Shown piece after piece: positions 11,227 to 20,773 of a stretch of DNA of 64,000 bases. Within the stretch, counting starts at the first letter, position 1. The number at the start of each line of letters is the position of its first letter. The notes beneath the pieces are model-generated. The model saw nothing but the letters and a program-made list of their open reading frames with translations. It was not told the DNA's origin and did not search any database. Both the position numbers and the translations under genes were made by a program. The DNA lies in NCBI RefSeq assembly GCF_013602415.1, contig NZ_WPAG02000002.1, positions 4,839,480-4,903,479 of the forward strand, in the 5' to 3' direction. The DNA is from Rhodococcus sp. B50 (GTDB lineage: Bacteria; Actinomycetota; Actinomycetes; Mycobacteriales; Mycobacteriaceae).

Positions 11227-11667
11227 CTACGGGTAGAGCACGATCCGGTCGCGGTCGAAGGGGTCCACCCAGATGCTCACGACCTCGCCGGGTGCATAGC
11301 GGTGCAGGTTGCGGCGGTCGACCTCGTAGACGACGGTGCCGCGATAGGACTCCGAACCCGGGACCGTGAGTTCGAGGTCGAGCCGGGTCAGCTGTCCGGT
11401 CGAGGTGAGATTCAGCGGCGTTGCCGAACGTATGGTCGCCCACCCTTCGTAACCCTCGCGTTCGATCCGGCGCAGGGCCTTCGAACTCCGACCCGCGAGC
11501 GCCAGGGACAGGCCGAGCACGGTGCCGTACAGGCAGACGAGGAAGACCACCTGGAAGCCCTCGGTGCCCGGTTCGGAGATCGGCAGGAACAGGTTCAGCC
11601 ACAACGCGAGAACGACGACATATCCCGCGGTGACGAATGCGACAGTAGCGACGATACGACGATTCAC
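11227..11667 (-). CDS. Two-helix membrane protein with DUF3592-like C-terminal domain
   Basis: Hypothetical protein of 146 aa. Two membrane helices (about residues 7-28 and 38-60) are followed by a soluble beta-rich domain. Its YEGWATIRSATPLNLTSTG and YAPGEVVSIWVDPFDRDRIVLYP segments resemble the DUF3592 pattern, ending with the 'V-x-VDP-x-D-P-x' strand. GTG at 11667 follows GGAGGAG, a strong ribosome site. It is convergent with the YhhN-family gene (15-bp gap) and divergent from the next SDR gene. Function unknown. Confidence 0.75.
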   Translation of the reverse strand: MNRRIVATVAFVTAGYVVVLALWLNLFLPISEPGTEGFQVVFLVCLYGTVLGLSLALAGRSSKALRRIEREGYEGWATIRSATPLNLTSTGQLTRLDLELTVPGSESYRGTVVYEVDRRNLHRYAPGEVVSIWVDPFDRDRIVLYP

Positions 11668-11722
11668 AACTCCTCCGATTCCAGCCTATCCCCGCTCGGC
11701 CCCGCCGGCTCCCGCCCGTGAT

Positions 11723-11728
11723 TAGGGT
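11723..11728 (+). promoter_or_regulatory. -10 box of a probable leaderless promoter (SDR gene)
   Basis: TAGGGT ends 6 nt before the ATG at 11735. The local layout is nearly the same as upstream of the SDR gene at 6096 (ATTAG-x-GTGA then CATG), giving two independent examples of the leaderless pattern in the window. Confidence 0.5.
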
Positions 11729-11734
11729 GATGCC

Positions 11735-12517
11735 ATGTCCGCTCCCACCGTGGTCGTCACCGGAGCAGCCGCCGGAATCGGCCGCTCCACCGCCCTGCTC
11801 TTCGCCCGTCACGGTTACCGCGTCGGTGCCTTCGACGTCGACACCGCGGGGCTCGCGAGCCTCGCCGACGAGGCCGCCCCGATCACCTCGGGACAGATCG
11901 TCACCGGCGTCCTGGACGTCACCGACACCTCCGCGTGGACCCGTGCACTCGAGGAGTTCTGCACCGACGGCCGGCTCGACATCCTCGTCAACAATGCGGG
12001 CCTGCTGTCGTCCGGCCCGTTCGAGGACACCCCGGCGAGCCGCCACCGGCAGATCGTCGACGTCAACGTCACCGGTGTCGTCCTCGGCTGCCACGCCGCC
12101 TTCCCGTACCTGCGCGACACGCCCGGCGCACAGATCGTGAACATGTGCTCGGCGTCGGCGCTCTACGGACAACCCGACCTCGCCACCTACAGCGCCACCA
12201 AGTTCGCGGTGCGGGGCCTGACCGAAGCCCTCGAACTCGAGTGGGCGCGCCACGGCATCAGGGTGCAGGCACTGTGGCCGCTGTTCGTCGACACCCACAT
12301 GGTCGACGGGTTGGATATCGGCGCGCGGCGCTCCCTCGGGGTGAACCTCGGCGCCGGTGACGTCGCCCGGGCGGTCTTCGACGCGACCCGCCCCACCCGG
12401 TGCTCCGCACGGGTGCATCGGCCCGTCGGCCGGCAGGCCACCGTGCTGGCCATGCTCGCCCAGGTGTCGCCCGGATGGGCGAACCGGCTGGTCAACCGGC
12501 GCCTGACGGGCCGCTGA
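11735..12517 (+). CDS. Short-chain dehydrogenase/reductase (SDR)
   Basis: Classical SDR oxidoreductase, 260 aa. Motifs are TGAAAGIGRS (residues about 8-17), an Asp after the second strand (FDVDTAG) that fits NAD preference, NNAGLL (about 86-91), MCSASALYG (active-site Ser) and YSATK (about 150-154). No substrate is evident. The C-terminal part (SPGWANRLVNRRLTGR) is like SDRs often annotated in mycobacteria as lipid-metabolism reductases, but this is not decisive. The start is ATG at 11735 with a TAGGGT box at leaderless spacing. Confidence 0.9.
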   Translation: MSAPTVVVTGAAAGIGRSTALLFARHGYRVGAFDVDTAGLASLADEAAPITSGQIVTGVLDVTDTSAWTRALEEFCTDGRLDILVNNAGLLSSGPFEDTPASRHRQIVDVNVTGVVLGCHAAFPYLRDTPGAQIVNMCSASALYGQPDLATYSATKFAVRGLTEALELEWARHGIRVQALWPLFVDTHMVDGLDIGARRSLGVNLGAGDVARAVFDATRPTRCSARVHRPVGRQATVLAMLAQVSPGWANRLVNRRLTGR

Positions 12518-12564
12518 CGCCGGTCGATAGAGTGACACCCGCACGTCGTCGGGAAGGGTGTTGC

Positions 12565-13176
12565 GTGAGAATTCGGATGTGGCCGGTCGCAGTCGTCACG
12601 GGTGCGGCGCTGTTCGTCGCAGGATGCGGAAGATCCTCGGACGGCACGGGCGCCGACCCCGGAGCGACGTCGACGACCACCGCAGCGAGCTCCTCCACGA
12701 CCGTCGCCCCGAGCACGACCGAGGAGACGGCACCGTCGTCGACCACCGAGGCGGCCCCTGAGCCGGAGACCTCCCCGGAGGAACCGGCACCGCTCGCGCA
12801 GGTCGAGTACCAGCGCAACGAGTCGTACTATTTCAGCAGCCCCGACGGCACCTTCGAATGCGGCATCGTCCGGCTGCCCACCCGCACCGAGGCGGGCTGT
12901 GAAGGTCCCACCGATCCGATCCCGCCGCGCCCCGAGGACTGCATGGTCAACTGGGGACTCGGTATCCGCGTGCAGGACTCCGGCGAAGGGGAGTTCGTGT
13001 GCTCGGGCGGGCCGGTCTACCTCTCGCCCGACGGTGCGAGCCCCGCCCTGCCACCGGGATCGTCGCTCTCACAGCTCGGGTACACGTGTGCCACCACCGC
13101 AGCCGACGTGACCTGTACCAACGACGCCACCGGTCACGGCTTCCGCGTCGCAGCGGGTTCTAACGAAACGTTCTGA
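12565..13176 (+). CDS. Secreted lipoprotein of unknown function
   Basis: The 203-aa protein has a lipoprotein signal: charged VRIR start, hydrophobic core and the lipobox LFVAGC with the modified Cys at about residue 21. A Thr/Ser/Pro/Glu-rich linker (about 28-73) leads to a C-terminal domain with several cysteines (FECGIV, GCEGP, EDCMVNW, FVCSGG, YTCATT, VTCTND), likely disulfide-bonded outside the membrane. The pattern resembles Cys-rich domains of unknown function in mycolic-acid bacteria. The start is GTG 12565 after GGGAAGGG. The stop is followed after 2 nt by the RNA methyltransferase start, so the two may be co-transcribed. Confidence 0.8.
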   Translation: MRIRMWPVAVVTGAALFVAGCGRSSDGTGADPGATSTTTAASSSTTVAPSTTEETAPSSTTEAAPEPETSPEEPAPLAQVEYQRNESYYFSSPDGTFECGIVRLPTRTEAGCEGPTDPIPPRPEDCMVNWGLGIRVQDSGEGEFVCSGGPVYLSPDGASPALPPGSSLSQLGYTCATTAADVTCTNDATGHGFRVAAGSNETF

Positions 13177-13178
13177 CG

Positions 13179-13865
13179 GTGACCGATACGCATTCCGTGC
13201 CGGCCGTCGAGGACGTGGCGGGACCCACCGAATGGGGTGAGCACCCGCACGGGGTCGGACCGTGGATCGAGGAGTTCGGCACCGAGCCGCCCACCGACCC
13301 GCGATACGACCCCGAGCTGCTCGCCCACGGCGACCGGCGCAACGTCGTCGACGCCTACCGCTACTGGACGCGGGAGGCGATCGTGGAGGACATCGACCGT
13401 CGTCGCCACCCGCTGCATGTCGCCATCGAGAACTTCGCCCACGACGCGAACATCGGCACGGTCGTCCGCACCGCCAACGCATTCGCCGTGGGCACCGTGC
13501 ACATCGTCGGACGACGCCGATGGAACCGGCGCGGAGCGATGGTCACCGACCGCTACCAGCATCTGCTCCACCACGCCGACGTCGACGCCCTCGTCGCCTG
13601 GGCGGCCGAGCAGGACCTCGAGATCGTGGCCGTGGACAACACCCCCGGTTCGGTGCGGCTGGAGACGGCGACCCTGCCGCGTCGCTGCCTGCTGTTGTTC
13701 GGCCAGGAAGGCCCCGGTGTCACCGAGCAGGCCCGCGATGTTGCGTCGATGACGGTCTCGATCGCCCAGTTCGGCTCCACACGGTCCATCAATGCGGGTG
13801 TCGCCGCGGGCATCGCGATGCACGCGTGGATCCGGCAGCACGCCGATTTCTCGGACGCCTGGTAA
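13179..13865 (+). CDS. SpoU/TrmH-family RNA 2'-O-methyltransferase
   Basis: SPOUT (alpha/beta knot) methyltransferase, 228 aa, using SAM to methylate ribose in tRNA or rRNA. The three family motifs are visible: NFAHDANIGTVVRTANAF (motif 1, about residues 87-104, with catalytic-type Asn/Arg), LLFGQEGPGV (motif 2, about 171-180) and the knot loop STRSINAGVAAGIAMHAW (motif 3, about 198-215). It probably corresponds to Rv0380c of M. tuberculosis, given the same neighbourhood. The substrate RNA cannot be told from sequence. Start GTG 13179 is right after the lipoprotein stop. Confidence 0.9.
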   Translation: MTDTHSVPAVEDVAGPTEWGEHPHGVGPWIEEFGTEPPTDPRYDPELLAHGDRRNVVDAYRYWTREAIVEDIDRRRHPLHVAIENFAHDANIGTVVRTANAFAVGTVHIVGRRRWNRRGAMVTDRYQHLLHHADVDALVAWAAEQDLEIVAVDNTPGSVRLETATLPRRCLLLFGQEGPGVTEQARDVASMTVSIAQFGSTRSINAGVAAGIAMHAWIRQHADFSDAW

Positions 13866-13942
13866 CACCCGACCCGCTTTCCGGGATGAAAGTCGCGCGG
13901 ACCGTCGTCGGGGCGGCCGCAGGTCGGGCAGTGTGGAGGGTG

Positions 13943-15058
13943 ATGAACACCGCAGCAGCACTCTGGTCGGAACGGGCCGATGCCGCCGAGGGAGCGATCG
14001 TGTCGCGGCACGTCCGTAGGCTCTGGGCCCTGCCCGGCACAGCGCTCGGAGTGGTCGGATGGCCGGCCGTTCGTCGTGAGCGACTGTTCTTCTCCTGGCA
14101 CTACTGGTGGCAGGCGCACCTGATCGACACCGCCGTCGACGCCGCCGAGCGCGACGCCACCCCGCGCCGGCGTCGCCGCGTCGTGCGGCTCGCGCGCACC
14201 CACCGCCTCCGCAACATCACCGGCTGGACCAACAACTACTACGACGACATGGCGTGGCTCGGCCTGGCGCTCGAACGTGCCGAACGGCACCTGTACGTCG
14301 ATCACCGCGGCGCGATCGCCACCCTCGTCGACGAACTCGTCGACGCCTGGCAACCCGAGGGCGGCGGCGGCATCCCGTGGCGCCGGCGCGACACCTTCTT
14401 CAACGCCCCCGCGAACGGTCCGGCGGCGCTGCTGCTCGCCCGCACCGGCAAGGTCTACCGCGCGGAGGAGATGGCCGACTGGATCCACGACGTCCTGCTC
14501 GACCCCGAGACCGGTCTGGTTCTCGACGGCATCCGCGACGGCGTGCACGAACGCGCGATCTACAGCTACTGCCAGGGCGTGACGCTCGGCCTCGAGACCG
14601 AACTGGCCCTGCAACTCGACGACCCTCGCCACCGCCGGCGGGTCCACGTGCTCGTCGCCGCGGTCGACGACCACCTCACCGAACGCAGCGTCGTCACCGG
14701 CGGGGGAGGCGGCGACGGGGGATTGTTCAACGGGATTCTGACCCGCTACCTCGCGATGGTCGCCACCACGCTGCCCGTCGTGGACGGCGACGACGTCCGC
14801 GCCCGCAATGTCGCGGCACGCATCGTGCTGGCGTCGGCGGAGGCCGCCTGGGAGAACCGACTGCAGGTCGAGGAACTGCCCGTCTTCGGACGTGATTGGT
14901 CGCGGCAGGCGCGGCTGCCCGGCCTCGGCACCTCGGTCGCGCGGTTCGCGGGCGGCACGGTCCGCGAGTCGGCCGTACCCGAACGCGACATGTCCGTGCA
15001 GCTCGGCGGCTGGATACTCATGGAAGCAGCCCACGCCGTCGCGGCGTCCCGGTCCTGA
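13943..15058 (+). CDS. GH76-family glycoside hydrolase (putative endo-alpha-1,6-mannanase)
   Basis: (alpha/alpha)6-barrel enzyme, 371 aa, of glycoside hydrolase family 76. The NNYYDDMAWLGLAL segment (about residues 96-109) holds the adjacent Asp pair that acts as catalytic residues in GH76 endo-alpha-1,6-mannanases. The later IYSYCQGVTLG and GGGGGDGGLFNGILTRY segments are also family-like. There is no signal peptide. It resembles Rv0365c, also a GH76 protein next to dedA and fba. A role in trimming lipomannan-type glycans is plausible but inferred. ATG at 13943 was chosen for its GGAGGG; an in-frame ATG at 13886 lacks one. A 17-bp hairpin follows. Confidence 0.85.
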   Translation: MNTAAALWSERADAAEGAIVSRHVRRLWALPGTALGVVGWPAVRRERLFFSWHYWWQAHLIDTAVDAAERDATPRRRRRVVRLARTHRLRNITGWTNNYYDDMAWLGLALERAERHLYVDHRGAIATLVDELVDAWQPEGGGGIPWRRRDTFFNAPANGPAALLLARTGKVYRAEEMADWIHDVLLDPETGLVLDGIRDGVHERAIYSYCQGVTLGLETELALQLDDPRHRRRVHVLVAAVDDHLTERSVVTGGGGGDGGLFNGILTRYLAMVATTLPVVDGDDVRARNVAARIVLASAEAAWENRLQVEELPVFGRDWSRQARLPGLGTSVARFAGGTVRESAVPERDMSVQLGGWILMEAAHAVAASRS

Positions 15059-15068
15059 TACGGAAGAA

Positions 15069-15109
15069 GGTGGATTCTCTCCCGTTCGTTCGACGGGAGA
15101 GAATCCACC
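15069..15109. terminator. Bidirectional hairpin terminator between GH76 gene and dedA
   Basis: Perfect 17-bp stem (15069-15085 with 15093-15109) and a 7-nt loop, lying between two convergent genes. It can end transcription from either side. Confidence 0.85.
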
Positions 15110-15158
15110 CTCCGGGGTGTGGGGAGCGTTCCTGGCTGGACCGCTCCTCGGACTCGTC

Positions 15159-15899
15159 CTACTTGGACTCGATGCGGTTGATCGGCATGGTCGCGTCGTC
15201 GACCTCGGCAGCCGGCGTCTGAGCGTTCTTGGCCCGACGCGCGCTGAGCACGCGCTTGCCGACCTCGGTGATGATCGGGATCACCGAGACGAACACGATG
15301 CCCAGGAAGATGATGTCGATGTTGTCGGCGATGAAGCCGATCTGTCCCAGCAGGTAGCCGAGCAACGTCACGCCGGCGCCCCACACGATGCCGCCGATGA
15401 TGTTGTAGGTGATGAACACGCGGTAGGGCATCTTCGCGGCGCCCGCGACGAGCGGGGCGTAGGTGCGCACGATCGGCACGAAACGTGCCAGGAAGATCAT
15501 CGCGGGTCCGTGGCGCAGGAAGAATCGGTGCGCTTCGTCGATGTAGGCCTGCTTGAAGAGCTTCGCATCCGGCTTGAACAGCTTGGTTCCGCCCCTCGCG
15601 CCGATGAGATAGCCGACCTGGTCGCCGAGGACCGCCGCGATCGGGATCGTCACCATCAGCACCCACAGCGGGGCGAACGGTTCGACCTCCGCCGATTTGG
15701 CCGCCGCGATCAGGCCCGCGGTGAACAGCAGCGAGTCGCCGGGCAGCAGCGGGAACAGCAGGCCGGATTCGATGAACACCACGAGCAACAGCCCGATGAG
15801 CATCCAGGTACCGAACGAATTGAGTAGATTGACAGGATCCAGAAACCCCGGTAGCAGGGCCAGATTGGTCACGGACTCCGAGGCTTCGAGCACAGTCAC
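15159..15899 (-). CDS. DedA/SNARE-associated family membrane protein
   Basis: Integral membrane protein of the DedA/VTT family, some of whose members act as lipid transporters (for example of C55-phosphate). Family landmarks are ESGLLFPLLPGDSLLF (about residues 42-57, the E...PGD motif), GDQVGYLIGARGG and the RFVPIVRTYAPLVAGAAKMPYRVF segment (about 145-168) with its conserved Arg. Several hydrophobic helices and a Lys/Arg-rich tail (KRVLSARRAKN) follow. The start is uncertain: GTG 15899 was used, but GTG 15872 (GGAG upstream) and ATG 15926 (GGGAAG upstream) are alternatives. Its place beside fba matches Rv0364 of M. tuberculosis. Confidence 0.9.
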   Translation of the reverse strand: MTVLEASESVTNLALLPGFLDPVNLLNSFGTWMLIGLLLVVFIESGLLFPLLPGDSLLFTAGLIAAAKSAEVEPFAPLWVLMVTIPIAAVLGDQVGYLIGARGGTKLFKPDAKLFKQAYIDEAHRFFLRHGPAMIFLARFVPIVRTYAPLVAGAAKMPYRVFITYNIIGGIVWGAGVTLLGYLLGQIGFIADNIDIIFLGIVFVSVIPIITEVGKRVLSARRAKNAQTPAAEVDDATMPINRIESK

Positions 15900-16064
15900 G
15901 CGATCCAGGGTACCGGCGGCGTCCATCTCTTCCCGAATCTCGACACCCACCGGGACGGCCCGAGTATCGAACAGGCGTGTCACTTGACATACTGCAAGGA
16001 CAACCCGGGCACCCACCACATCCCGGTGGGATGCCGATCGACTCTCATCTGGAGGACAGCCGCT

Positions 16065-17102
<1,038 letters not shown>

Positions 17103-17116
17103 CACCCACCGCTACA

Positions 17117-17150
17117 CGAAGGGCGCCGACGTTCTCGTCGGCGCCCTTCG
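17117..17150 (+). terminator. Hairpin terminator after fba
   Basis: Perfect 15-bp GC-rich stem (17117-17131 with 17136-17150) and a 4-nt TTCT loop, 14 nt after the fba stop. No long T-run follows. Confidence 0.85.
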
Positions 17151-17241
17151 TCGTCCGGTCGGTGTGCAGTTGTCGTCGCGACACGCCGAGCGCACTCGAC
17201 GACTTCTGCGCGTTCGGCACTGCCGTTGTTCAGGGCTGCCG

Positions 17242-18105
17242 TTATTCGCTGCAGACCTTCCACTGCTCGCCGTCGAGGGCGAGATCGAAGGTGCGGTCGG
17301 TGACATCGGACGGATTGTTCGCGGTGTGCGCGGTGACCTGGGCGATCGCGGTGCCGTCGGTGATCTGGATGCGATCGACGCTCGTCACCACCGGGATCTC
17401 GCCCTGCTCGACGGCGAGCCGATGGATGTCGCGGAAGTTCTGCGGTTCGACCGTCGCGTAGAAGTCGGAGAGCGCTCCGCAGGTCGATTTCTGCAGGGTC
17501 GCGAGGTCGCCCGATTCGAGTGCTCCGACGAAGGTGTCGATGCTCGAGCGGATGCGGCTCTCGGGGGAGTTGTCGGCGCGTTCCTGCAGGAACACCACCA
17601 CCGCGGCCACGACGATCGCCACGACTACCAGCGCGGCTGCGGCCCCGGCGGCTCCCAGCCACCGTCCGCGTCCTTTGTCACGTGCGGGCGGGATGCGCGT
17701 GGGTGTGGGCTGGACGGCCACCCGGACGGGTTCGGGCCGCGCCGGCGGTTCCTCGCCGCGCGGCGCGATGCGCTGCGGTGGCGCCTTGGGCACATGGTTG
17801 CGGACCGGGATCTGCACCGTCGGCGCATCGGCGACGTCGGGCGCGGGTTCGGGCGCCGGGCGGGACTCGACGGCCTCCTGCTCGACGACGGGCAGCGCCA
17901 CGGTCTCGTCCGTGGCGATGCTCTCGTTCGTGTCGCGCTCGTCCGTGTCGGCTGTCTCGTCCATATCCGCATCCGGGGGCGTGGCGTCGGAGTCCGGCTT
18001 CCCGGTGTCGTCGGCAGGCTCGTTCTCCGTGTCCCCGTCCGGTGTTCCGACATCCGGGGTCGTCGAAGTCTTCTCGGGTGTCTCTTCGTTCTTCGGGTCC
18101 GACAA
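17242..18105 (-). CDS. Membrane protein with acidic disordered N-terminus (Rv0361-like)
   Basis: The 287-aa protein has a long acidic, Thr/Asp/Glu/Pro-rich region (about residues 1-125), one membrane helix (about 150-170, LGAAGAAAALVVVAIVVAAVVVF) and a C-terminal domain (about 180-287) with SIDTFVGALESGDLATLQKSTCG and a final WKVCSE strand. That fold pattern is like the DUF4878/NTF2-like extracytoplasmic domains; the two Cys could form a disulfide. Its position beside fba matches Rv0361. The start is TTG 18105 with GAGGTG upstream; no better start lies in frame. Function unknown. Confidence 0.8.
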   Translation of the reverse strand: MSDPKNEETPEKTSTTPDVGTPDGDTENEPADDTGKPDSDATPPDADMDETADTDERDTNESIATDETVALPVVEQEAVESRPAPEPAPDVADAPTVQIPVRNHVPKAPPQRIAPRGEEPPARPEPVRVAVQPTPTRIPPARDKGRGRWLGAAGAAAALVVVAIVVAAVVVFLQERADNSPESRIRSSIDTFVGALESGDLATLQKSTCGALSDFYATVEPQNFRDIHRLAVEQGEIPVVTSVDRIQITDGTAIAQVTAHTANNPSDVTDRTFDLALDGEQWKVCSE

Positions 18106-18184
18106 CGTGCTGCACCTCGCTCGACGGCCTGCGGTTACCCGGGGACTCTATCGAGCCTTCACGACGGGAGGGCAGAATGACCCC

Positions 18185-18601
18185 ATGACGTCTTTCGGTG
18201 ATCTTCTCGGCCCGCAGCCCACCCTGCTCCCCGGCGACGACGACGCGGAGTCGGCCCTGCTGAACAACGAGGACCCGGCGAAGGTCGCAGCCGACCATCC
18301 CACAGCCTCGATCGCATGGGCTTATCTCGCCGAGGCCGCACTCGATCGTGGTGAGACGATCCAGGCCTACGCCTACGCACGCACCGGCTACCACCGCGGT
18401 CTCGACCAGCTGCGTCGCAACGGCTGGAAGGGCTTCGGTCCCGTGCCCTACAGCCACGAACCCAACCGCGGTTTCCTCCGTTGCGTCGCCGTGCTCGCCC
18501 GGGCAGCGAAGACGATCGGTGAGACGGACGAGCACGCCCGCTGCCTGGACCTGCTCGAGGACTGCGACCCGCGGGCAGCGGAAGCTCTGGGCGTCGAATA
18601 G
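18185..18601 (+). CDS. DUF3151-family protein (Rv0360c-like)
   Basis: Small cytoplasmic protein of 138 aa. It starts MTSFGDLLGPQPTLLPGDD and contains AWAYLAEAALDRGETIQAYAYARTGYHRGLDQLRRNGWKG-type helices arranged like a pair of TPR-like hairpins, then HEPNRGFLRC and LEDCDP. These match the actinobacterial DUF3151 family, of which Rv0360c is a member. No catalytic residues are apparent. GGGAGGG lies 13 nt before the ATG. It is divergent from the Rv0361-like gene, as in M. tuberculosis. Confidence 0.8.
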   Translation: MTSFGDLLGPQPTLLPGDDDAESALLNNEDPAKVAADHPTASIAWAYLAEAALDRGETIQAYAYARTGYHRGLDQLRRNGWKGFGPVPYSHEPNRGFLRCVAVLARAAKTIGETDEHARCLDLLEDCDPRAAEALGVE

Positions 18602-18611
18602 ACACCGCTGA

Positions 18612-19757
18612 ATGTCTGCGGCGAACAAGCGCCGCCCCACTCGTCAGGGGGTTCGCACACGCCTGTCGGATTCGGCCGGGCGGTTGCGCTCGTCCGCGCT
18701 GCCGATCGTGCAGTGCGCTCTGGCGGCCGGGTTGGCGTGGTGGGTGGCGAAGGATCTCGTCGGCCACCCCCAACCCTTCTTCGCTCCGATCGCGGCGGTC
18801 GTCTCGCTCGGCCTGTCGCTCGGGGCGCGGATGCGGCGTTCCGTCGAGTTGGTGTGCGGCGTCACCGTCGGCATCGGTGTGGGCGACCTGATCGTCTCTC
18901 TCATCGGTAGTGGACCGTGGCAGATCGCACTGGTCGTGATGATGGCGATGGGTACCGCTGTGGCGCTCAACAGCGGCCCGATCTTCTCGATGCAGGCGGG
19001 TAATTCCGCGGTGCTCGTCGCCACCCTTCTGCCGCCCGGCGGCACCGGGGGTGTCGACCGTATGGTCGACGCTCTCATCGGTGGGCTCACGGGGATCGCA
19101 GTGGTCGCGCTCATTCCCACGCATCCGGTGCGGCGGGCGCGTCGCAATGCGGCCGAGATCCTCGCCACCGCGAGCGAGGTACTGCGCAAGGTGGAGTCCG
19201 GCCTCGTCGAGAACAATCCGAAACCGATCGAGGAAGCGCTGCGGCAGGCCCGCGCCACCCAGCCCGCGATCGACGCGATGCGATCCAACCTCAAGGGCGG
19301 CAAGGAGATCAGCCGGATCTCGCCGCTGTACTGGAACAGCCGCAAGCGTCTCGCGGTCCTGACGGCTGCCGCCGACCCGATCGATCACGCGATGCGCAAT
19401 ATCCGCGTGCTCGCGCGACGTTCCCTGACTCTCGTCCGCGACGACGAGATCCTCGACTCGCGGCTGGTGCACCGTTTCGTCGAGGTCGCCGACGCCGTGG
19501 ACGTCCTTCGTGAGATGGTTCTGGCCGAGCCGGGGGAGCAGCCCGACCAGGCCGAAGCCGCGCGGGTGCTGCGCAGCGTCGCGAAGAAGATGGGTCCGGA
19601 ACTGGTCGCTGGGGCGGGGGTGTCGGCGACCGTCGTGTTCGCGCAGATGAGGTCGTTGATCGTGGACCTGCTGCAGACCGCCGGACTCAAGCGGATCTCC
19701 GCGATCGCCACCCTTCCTCCCACAGTCGAACACCCGGCCTACGAACCGGACGAATGA
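18612..19757 (+). CDS. FUSC-family (aromatic acid exporter-like) membrane protein
   Basis: The 381-aa protein has an N-terminal membrane half (about residues 28-165, roughly five or six helices, with the family-typical PFFAPIAAVVSLGLSLGARMRR and GVTVGIGVGDLIV segments) and a C-terminal helical soluble half. This is the FUSC/ArAE layout, in which such proteins are proposed to export aromatic acids or other small molecules. Substrate unknown. It follows the DUF3151 gene by 10 nt and may share its transcript. It marks the left edge of the region that, by memory, is absent between the Rv0360c and Rv0358 counterparts in M. tuberculosis. Confidence 0.8.
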   Translation: MSAANKRRPTRQGVRTRLSDSAGRLRSSALPIVQCALAAGLAWWVAKDLVGHPQPFFAPIAAVVSLGLSLGARMRRSVELVCGVTVGIGVGDLIVSLIGSGPWQIALVVMMAMGTAVALNSGPIFSMQAGNSAVLVATLLPPGGTGGVDRMVDALIGGLTGIAVVALIPTHPVRRARRNAAEILATASEVLRKVESGLVENNPKPIEEALRQARATQPAIDAMRSNLKGGKEISRISPLYWNSRKRLAVLTAAADPIDHAMRNIRVLARRSLTLVRDDEILDSRLVHRFVEVADAVDVLREMVLAEPGEQPDQAEAARVLRSVAKKMGPELVAGAGVSATVVFAQMRSLIVDLLQTAGLKRISAIATLPPTVEHPAYEPDE

Positions 19758-19786
19758 GGCCTCGGGCCCGGCCGGACGGCAGGCCG

Positions 19787-19816
19787 TTGAAACATATGCG
19801 CATTCATGCATACGAT
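19787..19816 (+). promoter_or_regulatory. Promoter with palindromic operator in the spacer, upstream of the CDF transporter
   Basis: TTGAAA (19787-19792) and TACGAT (19811-19816) are spaced by 18 nt. The spacer holds the imperfect palindrome TATGC-N8-GCATA (19795-19812). A dyad located between -35 and -10 of a metal-exporter gene is the usual placement for ArsR/SmtB or MerR-type metal sensors. The identity of the regulator is inferred; no such gene lies next to it. Confidence 0.55.
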
Positions 19817-19842
19817 GGCCCGAAGTTCGGAGAGGGAGATCG

Positions 19843-20772
19843 ATGGGTTCGGGTCACGGGCACTCACACGGCGTCGGCCACGGTCACGGCCGGGGCGCCG
19901 GTCCCACGCGCGGCGTCATCCGACGCATGGCCTCCGCGCTGGGCATCCTCGGCGCGTTCTTCGTGCTCGAGGCGTTCGTCGGGCTCCTGATCGGATCCCT
20001 CGCGCTCCTCGCCGACGCGGGCCACATGCTCACCGACGTCGTCGGGGTGTCCATGGGCATGGTCGCCCTCATCCTGGCCCGGCGCGGAAGTGCCGCCGCA
20101 TCGCGCACTTTCGGCTGGCACCGCGCCGAGGTCCTCACCGCGATGGTGAACGCAGCACTGCTGCTCGGCGTCGCAGGCTGGGTCTTCTACGAGGCGATCG
20201 ACCGCATCGGGGACGCCCCCGAACTCCCCGGATTCCCCATGATCGTCACCGCCCTCGCGGGACTCGCCGCCAACATCGTCGTGATGCTCATGCTCCGGGC
20301 CGACGCGAAGGACAGCATCGCGGTGCGCGGCGCCTACATGGAGGTACTCGCCGACGCCGTCGGATCGGTCGGCGTCCTCATCGCGGGCGCACTCGTCATG
20401 ATCTTCGGCTGGAGCCTCGCGGACGTCGTCGTCGGTGTGCTCATCTCCCTGTGGGTCGTGCCGCGCGCACTGCGACTGGCCGCCGAGTCGCTCCGGATCC
20501 TCACCCAGACCTCGCCCGCGCACCTCGACGTCGACCTCCTGCGCACCGACCTGCTCGCGCTGCCCGGTGTGTGCGGCGTGCACGACCTGCACGTGTGGAC
20601 GCTGACCACCGGTATGGACGTCGCCACCGTGCATCTCGTCAGCGACCACGACCCTCAGTGGATCCTCGACTCGGCGCGCACCGCGCTGTCGTCGCACGGC
20701 CTCGAGCACGCGACCGTCCAGGTCGAGTCGACCGTCGACGGGAAGCAGTGCGAGAAGGACGTCACCTGGTAG
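19843..20772 (+). CDS. Cation diffusion facilitator (CzcD/ZitB-like zinc/cobalt exporter)
   Basis: Proton-coupled divalent-metal efflux protein, 309 aa, inner membrane. It has a His-rich N-terminus (GHGHSHGVGHGHG), six membrane helices, and the two metal-site motifs HMLTD (HxxxD, about residues 59-63) and EVLADAVGS (ExLxD-type, about 166-174), which fit the zinc-type CDF site. A cytoplasmic domain (about 210-309) ends the protein. GGAGAGGGAG precedes the ATG. An ABC of metal handling is suggested by neighbours: the cobalt importer genes cbtB/cbtA start 0.75 kb downstream, so this could balance cobalt or zinc. Zinc, cobalt or both cannot be told apart from sequence. Confidence 0.9.
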   Translation: MGSGHGHSHGVGHGHGRGAGPTRGVIRRMASALGILGAFFVLEAFVGLLIGSLALLADAGHMLTDVVGVSMGMVALILARRGSAAASRTFGWHRAEVLTAMVNAALLLGVAGWVFYEAIDRIGDAPELPGFPMIVTALAGLAANIVVMLMLRADAKDSIAVRGAYMEVLADAVGSVGVLIAGALVMIFGWSLADVVVGVLISLWVVPRALRLAAESLRILTQTSPAHLDVDLLRTDLLALPGVCGVHDLHVWTLTTGMDVATVHLVSDHDPQWILDSARTALSSHGLEHATVQVESTVDGKQCEKDVTW

Positions 20773-20773
20773 C

